Source: Bacillus thermozeamaize
GTDB lineage: Bacteria; Bacillota; Bacilli; ZCTH02-B2
Length of the DNA: 64,000 nt
Assembly (NCBI GenBank): GCA_002159075.1
Contig: LZRT01000066.1
Span: forward strand, 29,907-93,906
Reading direction: 5' to 3'
The notes beneath the pieces were generated by a model. It saw only the letters and a program-made list of their open reading frames with translations, made no database searches and had not been told where the DNA came from. Positions 37,573 through 45,613 of this stretch are shown in pieces. A program made the position numbers and the translations under genes. Position 1 is the first letter of the stretch; every line of letters begins with the position of its first letter.

Positions 37573-37920
37573 TCATTGTGCGGCCGGCGCCAGCACGCTT
37601 TTTGCCCCGTATCCCAGAAGTTCCGCACTTTCCGGATCCAGATAGACCACATACTGCAGGCGTTCCCGTGTTTCGGGATGACTGTAAATCATCTTGACCT
37701 CAATCGCATCCTGTACCTGGTCGTTGATTCGCACCTGTCGCTGGTCAATGATGTAGTCGTCAAACAAGTAAGACTCCGGAACATCCTCTTCCAGCGCCGC
37801 CCCGGCCGCGGTCATCGCATCCAAATCGGTCAGCGTCTGTTTCGGCATGTTTTTTTGCACCGTTAGCACAACCACTGTCACAACCAGCAACAGTCCCAAA
37901 ACCCAATACACTCTCTTCAA
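37573..37920 (-). CDS. Hypothetical single-pass membrane protein
   Basis: About 115 residues from a TTG at 37920 (GGGGGTG seven bases upstream); an ATG 33 bases earlier gives an unusual leader. Short basic N-terminus (KRVYW), one transmembrane segment (VLGLLLVVTVVVLTV), then an exported acidic domain with DLDAMTAAGAALEEDVPESYLFDDYIIDQRQVRINDQV and YSHPETRERLQYVVYLDPESAELLGYG. Not recognised as a known family. The product is convergent with the coat gene; the ECF component gene lies 72 bases upstream of it. Confidence 0.6.
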   Translation of the reverse strand: MKRVYWVLGLLLVVTVVVLTVQKNMPKQTLTDLDAMTAAGAALEEDVPESYLFDDYIIDQRQVRINDQVQDAIEVKMIYSHPETRERLQYVVYLDPESAELLGYGAKSVLAPAAQ

Positions 37921-37992
37921 TCGCGGACACCCCCATCCATCCCCTACTCCCATTGTATGGACAAACGGAGGCAGACATGACCACTTTTTCGC

Positions 37993-38478
37993 TTAACGCT
38001 TTGCCAATCCTGTCGGGAACATCCCGCCAAGCGGACGCAACAGGGCGAGGGTAATCGCCATGTCCACCAGATGATGCAGCGCCGTGCCAATCCCCACCAC
38101 GATGAACCCCTCATACAGCGAAAAGCCGAAAGGCAGGACAATCAGCGATTCGATCAAGGCATGGACGGGCAGCATCGCCAACAGCGCCTGCCACGGCTTG
38201 CCACCGCGGCGAAACAACCAGGCTCCCAGTCCGCCGAAGACAATATGCGAAGAAGCCCGGGCCGCAATCACCGGACCCAATGTGAGCCAAAACCCCACGG
38301 TCGAGCCAAGACCGACCAAAACGGCCGACCACGGACTGACAAAAACGGCCAGCATCACCGGCACATGCGAGGCAATCGTGGCCGAAAAGGGAGGAATGTA
38401 TACCTTCACAAAATACAACGGGATAATCAATGAGAAAGCGATCAAAATGGCGCTGAGGACCAGTTCGCGTGTCTTCAA
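37993..38478 (-). CDS. ECF transporter substrate-binding (S) component
   Basis: About 161 residues from a TTG at 38478 (AGGAGG seven bases upstream). Five to six hydrophobic segments; the first, RELVLSAILIAFSLIIPLYF, and SATIASHVPVMLAVFVSPWSAVLVGLGSTVGFW are typical for small vitamin-type ECF S proteins. Energy-coupling genes ecfA/ecfT are not in the window, so it likely uses a shared module. The vitamin cannot be told from the sequence; an operator-like repeat at its transcription start may help. Confidence 0.75.
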   Translation of the reverse strand: MKTRELVLSAILIAFSLIIPLYFVKVYIPPFSATIASHVPVMLAVFVSPWSAVLVGLGSTVGFWLTLGPVIAARASSHIVFGGLGAWLFRRGGKPWQALLAMLPVHALIESLIVLPFGFSLYEGFIVVGIGTALHHLVDMAITLALLRPLGGMFPTGLAKR

Positions 38479-38528
38479 CCCAACCCCTCCTTTCTCGTTT
38501 GCATGAATCTTTACATTTGAATAGTCTG

Positions 38529-38580
38529 TTGTCTTTACATCTGACAATCTCATTATACCTGCTCTGTCCCCTCAAGCCAA
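38529..38580 (-). promoter_or_regulatory. Promoter and operator-like repeat of the ECF S component
   Basis: Minus strand TTGGCT (38575-38580), 17-base spacer, TATAAT (38552-38557). TTGTC-N9-GACAA (38529-38547) starts at about the transcription start, a typical repressor position. The binding protein is unknown; a vitamin-responsive repressor such as NiaR would be one idea. Confidence 0.5.
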
Positions 38581-38703
38581 CGTTTTTATGATGGTGATGG
38601 CGAGAAAAGGATCATAGAAAAGAAAAAGAGCTGATCCAGGTGCGCTTGCACCGGCCAGCTCCCCCTCTGCGCGTCTGGTTTCTGCTTTCATCGCCTTTAT
38701 GAT

Positions 38704-39306
38704 TTATGATTTAAACCATCCCTTCTCTTTGTAACGCTTAATCGCTTCAATGCGGTTGCCGACATCCAGTTTGTCGAGGATGGCGGAAATGTAATTCCGG
38801 ACAGTTCCCGTTGTGATGTAGAGATGGCTGGCGATTTCCTTCGTGCTTTTGCCGTCGGCCATCAGCATCAGCACTTCATTTTCCCGCTCCGTCAATGGAT
38901 TCTCCTGATGATAAGCCCCTTCTATCAGCTCCGATGCGTAGATGCGCCTTCCGGCCATGATGCTGCGAATCGAACCGGCAAGCTCCTCACTGGGACTGTC
39001 TTTCAACAAATATCCGCTTACGCCGGCCTTCACGGCGCGTTCGAAATAGCCTGGACGGGCAAACGTGGTGAGTATGATCACTTTGCAGCCGCATCCCTTT
39101 AATTCCTCGGCCGCGTCCAGCCCGCTCTTCCCCGGCATTTCAATGTCCATAATACAGATATCCGGCTGATGAAGGTGAACCAATTTGACGGCTTCCTCGC
39201 CATTGCTCGCTCTTCCGACAACCGACATGTCTTCTTCCAGTTCGAGCAACGCGGCAAGCGCGCCAAGAAGCATCTTCTGGTCCTCGGCGATGACAATTCG
39301 AATCAT
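38704..39306 (-). CDS. desR: DesR-like response regulator (NarL/LuxR family)
   Basis: 200 residues: receiver domain with phospho-acceptor Asp54 (CIMDIEMPGKSG) and acidic pocket (IVIAEDQ), lysine in LLKDSPSEELA, and a C-terminal LuxR helix-turn-helix (LTERENEVLMLMADGKSTKEIASHLYITTGTVRNYISAILDKL). Placement directly after desK and des matches the Bacillus cold-response system in which DesR activates the desaturase gene. Ribosome site AAGGAGGAGG. An operator-like palindrome lies upstream of des. Confidence 0.9.
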   Translation of the reverse strand: MIRIVIAEDQKMLLGALAALLELEEDMSVVGRASNGEEAVKLVHLHQPDICIMDIEMPGKSGLDAAEELKGCGCKVIILTTFARPGYFERAVKAGVSGYLLKDSPSEELAGSIRSIMAGRRIYASELIEGAYHQENPLTERENEVLMLMADGKSTKEIASHLYITTGTVRNYISAILDKLDVGNRIEAIKRYKEKGWFKS

Positions 39307-39329
39307 ATCCCTCCTCCTTTTCCGTATAG

Positions 39330-40439
39330 TCAGGGGACGTTCGGCACTTTCATCACAACCGTCGTTCCATGGTTAGAGACGATTTCCAGACTGCCGTTCA
39401 CAAATTCGAGCCGCTCTTTCATCCCCCGCAGCCCATTCCCCCAGTAACTGTCTGAAGGATGGGTCGTCCCGACGCCATCATCCTTCACCTTGACCACCAA
39501 TTCGGTCGGTTGCGGCTCGATCACGACAGAGCAGGTGGAAGCGTTGCTATGTTTCACAACATTGGTGATCGCTTCTTTCAGGCACATGCTCACCACATTC
39601 TCGGTGATCGGGGATAAATGCGTCAGCTTGGGATCTCCTTCCAGGATGAAATCGATTTGAGCCGCCTGCAGAATCTGCTTGACGCGAAACATTTCATCCT
39701 CCAACTTCGTCCCGCGCATTTGAGTGACCATTTCCCGCACTTCCTTCAACGCCGTTCTGGCCGTCTGACGGATATCGTTTATTTCCACCAGCGCCTGTTT
39801 CGGATTTTTGCTGATTAATTTTCCCGCCAGATCGCTCTTCAGGCCGATTAACGAGAGCTTCTGGCCGAGCGTATCGTGCAGGTCGCGGGCAATTCTTTGC
39901 CGTTCTTCCAGCTTGACCAGTTCCGCAATCCGCTTGTTCGCGTCTTCCAACTGTCCCAGCAGCTTATCTTGTTTATTTTTGTTATAGGTGCTGACCGGAA
40001 GGAGGATGACGGCAATCAGGCTTAAGAACACAAACGGCAGCTGCGTGATAAACACGGGATTTTGCGTGACAAAGTTGTAATTAATCGTCGCAAAGGTGCT
40101 GACGAGATGGATGGTATATAATGTAAAAAATGCGGCCCGATGCTTGAGATTGCCAATAAAAAACGCCAAGAAGAGGGAGAAATAGATATATCCGAACAAC
40201 AGGCCCATCGCGGTCGAAATCACGATTTGCACGCTGGTCCACAAGTACACCAGCCACCCTTTGGAAACAAAGGACAACAAGTAAAAAACAAAAAAAGCGA
40301 TGATCATCGCGATGCCGATGGCCGCTTGATAAGGAGAAGAAGAACGAAAGATGAAGTAAAAAGGGAGGATGTAAAAAACCACCCACACATACGGACTGAG
40401 ACCCGTGTTTTTGATAAACATCTGATTTAATCTCCGCAT
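39330..40439 (-). CDS. desK: DesK-like membrane sensor histidine kinase
   Basis: About 369 residues from the ATG at 40439 (GGGAGGGG upstream). Several transmembrane segments in the first 150 residues (VWVVFYILPFYFIF, AAIGIAMIIAFFVFYLLSFV, WTSVQIVISTAMGLLFGYIYFSLFLAFFIG, VFITQLPFVFLSLIAVILLPV), a coiled linker, the HisKA_3 dimerisation helix with phospho-histidine in RQRIARDLHDTLGQKLSLIGLK and an HATPase domain with CLKEAITNVVKHSNAS and VKDDGVGT. Sensor of membrane thickness/temperature by family. Twenty-three bases before desR. Confidence 0.9.
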   Translation of the reverse strand: MRRLNQMFIKNTGLSPYVWVVFYILPFYFIFRSSSPYQAAIGIAMIIAFFVFYLLSFVSKGWLVYLWTSVQIVISTAMGLLFGYIYFSLFLAFFIGNLKHRAAFFTLYTIHLVSTFATINYNFVTQNPVFITQLPFVFLSLIAVILLPVSTYNKNKQDKLLGQLEDANKRIAELVKLEERQRIARDLHDTLGQKLSLIGLKSDLAGKLISKNPKQALVEINDIRQTARTALKEVREMVTQMRGTKLEDEMFRVKQILQAAQIDFILEGDPKLTHLSPITENVVSMCLKEAITNVVKHSNASTCSVVIEPQPTELVVKVKDDGVGTTHPSDSYWGNGLRGMKERLEFVNGSLEIVSNHGTTVVMKVPNVP

Positions 40440-40506
40440 GTTCCCCTCCCTTTTCCCTTCACCGCTATTCACTTGATTTTCGCATGCTCCTTTGCCTCAC
40501 AGCGGT

Positions 40507-41571
40507 TTAATTTCTTTGCAAGCTTGCTCTCTTGCGTGCCCGATCGTTCACAGAATGAGGAGCCGCATCAGGCTTGCGGAGTTGATGTTTGATATCTTTG
40601 AAACTGACGAACGTTTTGCTGTTCTCGTCCCAGAGGCGATAACGCAGCGACTTGAGGCTCGTGCCGATCGTGACGGCCGTCGCTTGCTGAAGGAGCGGCA
40701 CTGCGTGATGCGCCTTCTCCAAGTTGTAGTTGGGGACTCTCGGGCTCAAATGATGAACGTGATGAAACCCGATATTGCCGGTTATCCATTGTAAAAGCTT
40801 CGGCAGCTTGTAATAAGAGCTGCCTTCCACAGCGGCTAGCACATAACTCCATTCATCCTGGGTCTCAAAGTAGGAATCCTCAAACTGATGCTGTACATAA
40901 AACAGCCAGATCCCGAGCAGCCCGGCTACGTAAATGATCGGGCCCTGGATCATGACGAACGCCTGCCAGCCGATTGCCCAGCAGAGCAGCGCATACAAAG
41001 CGGCGCTGCAGACGTTGGTCAGGTACGTGTTCATTCGTTCCCTAAGCTTCGCTCCTTTGCGGTTAAAGCGGTAGGCGATGAGAAAAATGGCAACGGGACC
41101 GATTCCGAACATCACGAGCGGATGCCGGTAAATCCGGTAAGCGAGCCGGCGCCACCAGGGGGCGGCGAGATATTCGTTCACGGTAAGAAGCCAGATGTCC
41201 CCGGTGCCCCGCTTATCAAGGTTGCTGCTCGTCGCATGGTGAACGGCATGGGAATGCCTCCACTGCCGGTACGGCACGAGGGTGAGGACACTTGTTACGG
41301 TGCCTAAGATGTCATTGGCCAGACGGCTCTTAAAAAACGATTGGTGACAGCAATCGTGGAAAATAATAAACGTCCGGACTAGGAACCCGGAAGCGATAAT
41401 CAGAATCGGCAGCGTAAGCCAGTACGATACCGCCAGGCTGAAATAAGCGGCACACCAGAGCAGCAAAAAAGGTCCTATGGTATTGATGATCTGGATGATG
41501 CTCTTTTTCGTGTCCGCACTCTCATAGGGAGCCAGGTCTTTTTTCAGCCTGGAAAAATGGGACTGGTTCAT
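40507..41571 (-). CDS. des: Membrane fatty acid desaturase (Des type)
   Basis: 354 residues from the ATG at 41571 (GAGGAGGAG upstream). Three histidine boxes that bind the di-iron centre: HDCCHQSFF, HSHAVHHATS, and HHVHHLSPRVPNY near the C-terminus; hydrophobic pairs of segments surround them. Introduces double bonds into acyl lipids to restore membrane fluidity, acting with ferredoxin or flavodoxin by family. Gene order des-desK-desR as in Bacillus subtilis. Regulated probably by DesR at the palindrome 41689-41708. Confidence 0.92.
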   Translation of the reverse strand: MNQSHFSRLKKDLAPYESADTKKSIIQIINTIGPFLLLWCAAYFSLAVSYWLTLPILIIASGFLVRTFIIFHDCCHQSFFKSRLANDILGTVTSVLTLVPYRQWRHSHAVHHATSSNLDKRGTGDIWLLTVNEYLAAPWWRRLAYRIYRHPLVMFGIGPVAIFLIAYRFNRKGAKLRERMNTYLTNVCSAALYALLCWAIGWQAFVMIQGPIIYVAGLLGIWLFYVQHQFEDSYFETQDEWSYVLAAVEGSSYYKLPKLLQWITGNIGFHHVHHLSPRVPNYNLEKAHHAVPLLQQATAVTIGTSLKSLRYRLWDENSKTFVSFKDIKHQLRKPDAAPHSVNDRARKRASLQRN

Positions 41572-41639
41572 CACAGTTGCTCCTCCTCGGCTTGACGTGA
41601 GATGACCGCATCCGAATGTCGGCGGCATGTTTCCCTTTG

Positions 41640-41708
41640 ATTCTAGAAGATGCAAGCGAGCGATTGAAGTCATAAACGTCAAGCCGGGAATATGACAAAT
41701 GTCATATT
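41640..41708 (-). promoter_or_regulatory. des promoter with DesR-type operator
   Basis: Perfect inverted repeat AATATGAC-AAAT-GTCATATT at 41689-41708, about 120 bases before the des start. Downstream on the minus strand TTCAAT (41663-41668), 17-base spacer, TAGAAT (41640-41645). The palindrome sits just upstream of the -35, as an activator site would. Confidence 0.6.
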
Positions 41709-41770
41709 GATGAATTTGATTGAATCGCTTTTATGGGCGTCCCGTTTTAAGAAAGATTGTAACATACGCC

Positions 41771-41822
41771 AAACCCCTCCACCATGCCTGATGCAGATGG
41801 CAGAGGGGTCTGTCGGTTTTTC
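41771..41822 (-). terminator. Possible terminator after the paaK remnant
   Basis: ACCCCTC / GAGGGGT stem with a long loop that has further internal pairing (GCCAT region). T-run is modest on either side; separates the remnant of the acyl-CoA operon from the des promoter. Confidence 0.45.
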
Positions 41823-41846
41823 ATCCAGACGATGTTTTTCATCTAC

Positions 41847-42053
41847 TTATGACGATCGGGCATCCACCAGTTGTTTTTCTTCCCTGGAAATGGAGCCGTT
41901 TGGCACGATTTTCAAATCCGGCTTGACGCGAATGACATTCTGAATCGTTCTGGCCCATTCTTCCAGCTGATCCTGAGAACCGGCACGCGTTTCCTTCAAT
42001 TCAAGGTTGATGGTCAATCGGTCCTGTCCATGCGCATGCGTGATCACCGCCTG
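41847..42053 (-). pseudogene. 3' remnant of phenylacetate-CoA ligase-like gene (paaK family)
   Basis: The last 68 codons (QAVITHAHGQDRLTINLELKE..., TIQNVIRVKPDLKIVPNGSISREEKQLVDARSS) correspond to the C-terminal domain of PaaK-type ligases (VxVVPxGTLPRSEGKxxRVxDRR in intact relatives). The rest, including the AMP-binding core, is gone; the sequence begins exactly at the right end of the TnpB element. An ATG contributed by the element could start translation of a 72-residue product. Such ligases often end liv-type operons that begin livG-ligase-livH, as found on the other side of the element. Confidence 0.78.
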
Positions 42054-42154
42054 TTGACACTCCACACGGCTTTAAGCCGTGGGATTCTCGGGAACAGCGA
42101 CCCAACGGCCGCTTCTTGACCGAGCTATCCCCGTGTGTCCCACGGTTCAGTTGG
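42054..42154 (-). ncRNA. Predicted omega (right-end) RNA of TnpB
   Basis: The region between the tnpB stop and the right end is rich in pairing (GGGATAGCTCGG, CCGTTGGGTCGC, then the terminal CACGGC hairpin) and is where TnpB guide RNAs are known to lie, extending into the end of the tnpB gene. The guide would be the adjoining paaK sequence beginning CAGGCGGTGATC. Exact ends are not known. Confidence 0.5.
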
Positions 42155-43258
42155 CTAAGCCAACAGACGCAAGCCTTCTTGCAAAATGTTTCTTGCCGCA
42201 TTGATGTCCCGGTCGTGAGGTGTACCGCATGAGGGACATGTCCATTCCCGCAAAGCCAGGTTTTTCACTTCTTTGTTCCGGTATCCGCATGTGGAACAAA
42301 GTTGGCTTGATGGAAATGTCTTGTCCACAAGCACGATGGTTCGTCCGTACCAATCGGCCTTGTATGCCAACATGGCACGAAACGTTGACCAGGACACATC
42401 GGCGATGCTTTTGGCTAAATGGTGATTCTTCTGCATGTTTTTAACCTGCAAGTCCTCCAGGCAGATCACTTGGTTCTCGCGAATCAGCCGGGTGGACAGT
42501 TTGTGCAAAAAGTCATTGCGGCAGTTGCCCACTTTCTCATGCAGACGGGCTACTTTCAAGCGGGCCTTCTCCCATCGCCTGCCGCCTTTGGTTCGGCGGG
42601 AGAGGATGCGTTGCCAGCAGATCAACTGTTGTCCATGTTTGTACAGATGCTTCGGATTGGCAATGGCCTCACCCGTGGAAAGCACTGCAAAGTCTTTTAC
42701 CCCAAGGTCAATGCCAATCCGGCTGTTTGACGGCGGCAGCGGCTGGATTTCCGTCTCCACCAGCACCGACACAAAGTATTTTCCCGTCGGGTTCCGCCGG
42801 ATGGTGGCCGAGACGATCCGTCCCTTGACCTCGCGGGACCTGGCAAACCTGACCCAGCCCAGTTTGGGGAAACGAATCCGGTTTCCTTGGATGGTGATGG
42901 TTCCCTTGTTGTTTTTGGATGTATAGGATTGCACCGGGTTCTTCCGGCTCTTAAAACGTGGGTAGCCCTTTTTCTCCCGGAAGAAACGTTTGAATGCGTC
43001 ATCCAGATGCCGCAGTTCCGTCTGCAACGCCGTGGCATCCGGTTCCTTGAGCCAATCCAGTTCTCTCTTGAGACGGGTGAGCAAAGCGGAGCAGGCATTA
43101 TGCCCAAGCGTCTTTCTTTCCGCCTCATACACTTCCTTCCGTTTGGCGAGGAAGTGATTGAAGACGTATCTGCAACATCCGAACGTCTTATGGATGAGTT
43201 CCCGCTGTTTCCGGTCGGGATAGATCCGGAATCGGTAGGTTTTGTGCATTTGTTCCAC
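42155..43258 (-). CDS. tnpB: RNA-guided endonuclease TnpB
   Basis: 367 residues, apparently intact. N-terminal helix-turn-helix/WED part ([20 protein letters not shown]), then the split RuvC nuclease: Asp184 in GIDLGVKDF, Glu268 in ICLEDL and Asp351 in [10 protein letters not shown]; zinc finger cysteines 321, 324, 341 and 344 (CSTC, CPSC). All catalytic residues are kept, so it may cut DNA next to a TTTAT-like motif using the right-end RNA, a function established for this family. Base composition is like its neighbours. Confidence 0.93.
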   Translation of the reverse strand: MEQMHKTYRFRIYPDRKQRELIHKTFGCCRYVFNHFLAKRKEVYEAERKTLGHNACSALLTRLKRELDWLKEPDATALQTELRHLDDAFKRFFREKKGYPRFKSRKNPVQSYTSKNNKGTITIQGNRIRFPKLGWVRFARSREVKGRIVSATIRRNPTGKYFVSVLVETEIQPLPPSNSRIGIDLGVKDFAVLSTGEAIANPKHLYKHGQQLICWQRILSRRTKGGRRWEKARLKVARLHEKVGNCRNDFLHKLSTRLIRENQVICLEDLQVKNMQKNHHLAKSIADVSWSTFRAMLAYKADWYGRTIVLVDKTFPSSQLCSTCGYRNKEVKNLALREWTCPSCGTPHDRDINAARNILQEGLRLLA

Positions 43259-43385
43259 CTTCCTTTTCTGTCCTTATGATACCATGGGAGAGGAAGATGG
43301 AACAAATGTTTGCTGGGAGAGGGCCATGTATCCCACCCCTACAGGAGTAGGTTTTATTGCCCCTCCCAAACCCTCCCCGATTTTT

Positions 43386-43651
43386 ATAAATAATGGTCTC
43401 AAGACCAGTCTTTCAATCGCCAACCCGAGCGCGGCACTGAAGAGCAACGTGATGATCAGCGCTGGAATCAACGGCACATGATACGTGGCAATCAGTGTCA
43501 GGCTGACGTATGCCCCGATGAGCAAAAACTCCCCTTGCGCAAAATTGATCGCGTCCGATGATTTATAAATCAGGACAAATCCCAGTGCCACCAGCGAGTA
43601 AATGCCCCCGACGACAAATCCGCTGACCATAATTTGCAGGAAAACGTCCAT
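43386..43651 (-). pseudogene. livH: 5' remnant of branched-chain amino acid ABC permease (livH)
   Basis: First 88 codons of a LivH-type permease: VSGFVVGGIYSLVALGFVLIYKSSDAINFAQGEFLLIGAYVSLTL and LAIERLVLRPLF. After TTTAT the element begins and the frame runs 37 codons into it, which would produce a 125-residue non-functional chimera. The start overlaps the stop of the acyl-CoA synthetase gene (TAATG), so it was translated with it. The remaining two thirds of the gene, and presumably livM, the binding protein and livF, are missing. Confidence 0.88.
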
Positions 43652-45567
43652 TAAGCCACTTCCTCCTCTTTCTGACTGGTATCAATGATGGCCAGCTGGG
43701 TCTCAATCACGACCTCCCTGCCGTCCTGGTAACGGATGGTGCCTTTCACATCAATGATGCGCTGCTCGGAATACAGCCCTTCGATCACATCCGCATACTT
43801 CTGGGCCACAAATTGGCGCCGGATCTTGCGGGTCCGCGTCAACTCCTCGTCATCGGCATCCAGTTCCTTGTACAGCAGGACAAACCGTTCCACGCGGGCC
43901 GTTTTCGGCAACTCCCGGTTCACCCGCGCCACCTCTTTGCGGATGAGTTCCAACACTTCGGGCTTTTGCGTCAAATCGGTGTAGGTGGTATAGGCAATCT
44001 GGTTGTTCTCAGCCCACTGCCCCACATTTTCCATGTCGATGTTCAGGATGGCAGCGACGAACGGCCGGTCTGTCCCCACCGCCATCGCTTCTTTGATGTA
44101 CGGGCTGAACTTTAACTTGTTTTCAATGAACTGCGGGCTGTACATGTCCCCATTCGCCAGCCGAATCACGTCTTTCAGGCGGTCGATGACGATCAGGTGG
44201 CCGTCCTCGTCCAGCTCGCCGGCATCCCCGGTATGCAGCCAGCCATCGACAATCGTCTCGCGGGTGGATTGTTCATTCTTGTAATACCCTTTGAACACGC
44301 TCGGGCTTTTGATCAGCACCTCGCCTTTTTCCGAAATCTTCACCTCTGTCCCAGGAATCGGGACCCCCACCGTATCAAACTTGACGTCCCCGTCTGGATG
44401 GACAACGGCAATGCCCGCCACCTCAGTCTGGCCGTAAATCTGTTTGAGATTCACGCCGATGGCATGAAAGAAACGGGTCACGTCCGGCCCCAATGCCGCC
44501 CCGCCCGTATAAGCCCGGCGCAGGCGCAGCAATCCCAGATGATCCCGGACAGCGCTTAACACCAGCCAGTCCCAGAACCGATACGAAAGTTTCGACCAGA
44601 ACCCCAGGGGTTTTTTGTTGAGGATCGCATCGGCACGCTTGTAACCGGCTTTCAGCGCCAAGTCATACAAACGGCGTTTCAGCCAGCCCGCATCCTGGAT
44701 GCGAACCTGTACACGGGAAACCATATCTTCCCATATGCGCGGCGGAGAAAACATGGTATGCGGACCGATTTCCCGCAAATTCTCCTGCACCGTGTTGGTC
44801 TCTTCGGGAAAATTGACGACAAATCCCACATTCAAGGCAGAGGAGAGGCTCATCATTTGTTCCCCGATCCAGGCCAACGGCAAAAAGGAGAGAAACTCGT
44901 CGCCAGGTTTCATCGGATCCATCTGCATCAAGCTTTTCCCCATGTTGATCAAATTGTCATGAGAAAGCATCGCCGCCTTCGGATTGCCGGTGGTTCCGGA
45001 CGTGTAACAAAAGATCGCGATATCATCGCCTTTGCCTTTCTCCACCTCTTCTTCAAAAACCAGTGCGCCGGCACGCTGCCGATACGTTTCGCCCAAGTCC
45101 TGCACGTCCTGAAAGCTGAGCAAGCGCTCAGTCGTATATGAGCGTAACCCTTTCGGGTCGTAATAAATGATGGTTTCCACGTCCGGTATCTCGTCCTTGA
45201 TTTCCAGCAACTTATCCACTTGTTCCTGATCCTCGGCGATCACGATCTTGACTTCACTGTGATTCAGGTAATAACCAATCTCTTTCGGGAGCGAATCCTG
45301 ATAAATCCCCACCGAAATCCCGCCCAGACTCTGGGCCGCCAAGGCGCCAAACAGCCATTCCGGCCGGTTGTCGCCGATGATGGCCAAGCGGTCGCCTCTT
45401 TTAAACCCGAGTTCGAGCAATCCATATGAAAACGATTTCACATTTTCCCAATAACGTTCCCAGGTAAACTCCCGCCAGATGCCAAACTCCTTTTCCCTGA
45501 GCGCAACCGCCTTGCCCATCGTCTCCGCTTTGTGTTTGAGCAACTTGGGCAACGTCACGTCTGACAT
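43651..45567 (-). CDS. AMP-forming long-chain acyl-CoA synthetase
   Basis: 638 residues, ANL superfamily. P-loop-like A3 motif FCYTSGTTGNPKAAMLSH, YTGGAALGPDVTRFFHAIGVNLKQIYGQTE (A5), GWLHTGDAGELDEDGHLIVIDRLKDVIRLANGDMYSP (A7-A8), with a long C-terminal extension. Activates a fatty or other carboxylic acid to the CoA ester. Encoded between livG and livH remnants: acyl-CoA synthetases of this type are frequently found inside liv-like operons, suggesting that the transporter carried a carboxylate. Ribosome site GGGGGGAG. Confidence 0.9.
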   Translation of the reverse strand: MSDVTLPKLLKHKAETMGKAVALREKEFGIWREFTWERYWENVKSFSYGLLELGFKRGDRLAIIGDNRPEWLFGALAAQSLGGISVGIYQDSLPKEIGYYLNHSEVKIVIAEDQEQVDKLLEIKDEIPDVETIIYYDPKGLRSYTTERLLSFQDVQDLGETYRQRAGALVFEEEVEKGKGDDIAIFCYTSGTTGNPKAAMLSHDNLINMGKSLMQMDPMKPGDEFLSFLPLAWIGEQMMSLSSALNVGFVVNFPEETNTVQENLREIGPHTMFSPPRIWEDMVSRVQVRIQDAGWLKRRLYDLALKAGYKRADAILNKKPLGFWSKLSYRFWDWLVLSAVRDHLGLLRLRRAYTGGAALGPDVTRFFHAIGVNLKQIYGQTEVAGIAVVHPDGDVKFDTVGVPIPGTEVKISEKGEVLIKSPSVFKGYYKNEQSTRETIVDGWLHTGDAGELDEDGHLIVIDRLKDVIRLANGDMYSPQFIENKLKFSPYIKEAMAVGTDRPFVAAILNIDMENVGQWAENNQIAYTTYTDLTQKPEVLELIRKEVARVNRELPKTARVERFVLLYKELDADDEELTRTRKIRRQFVAQKYADVIEGLYSEQRIIDVKGTIRYQDGREVVIETQLAIIDTSQKEEEVA

Positions 45568-45613
45568 GCCGCTCTCCCCCCTTTGTCCTCACATCACCCG
45601 TCGTGGCCGTTTC

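Larger units (their letters stand above)
42054..43385 (-). mobile_element. IS200/IS605-type element carrying only tnpB
   Basis: About 1.33 kb. Left end (at 43385) directly follows TTTAT in livH, the kind of target-adjacent motif used by this family, and has a subterminal hairpin CCTAC-TCCT-GTAGG (43338-43351). Right end carries the hairpin CACGGC-TTTAA-GCCGTG (42065-42081) and finishes with GTCAA at 42054. No terminal inverted repeats, no target duplication and no tnpA, as in IS1341-like members, which depend on a TnpA in trans. Flanks belong to two different genes (livH and paaK), so the insertion is not a simple one. Confidence 0.85.

Noticed and set aside
42054..43385. CRISPR-Cas12-like system
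   Set aside because: The RuvC protein is a 367-residue TnpB with IS200/605 ends; there is no repeat array or cas1/cas2.
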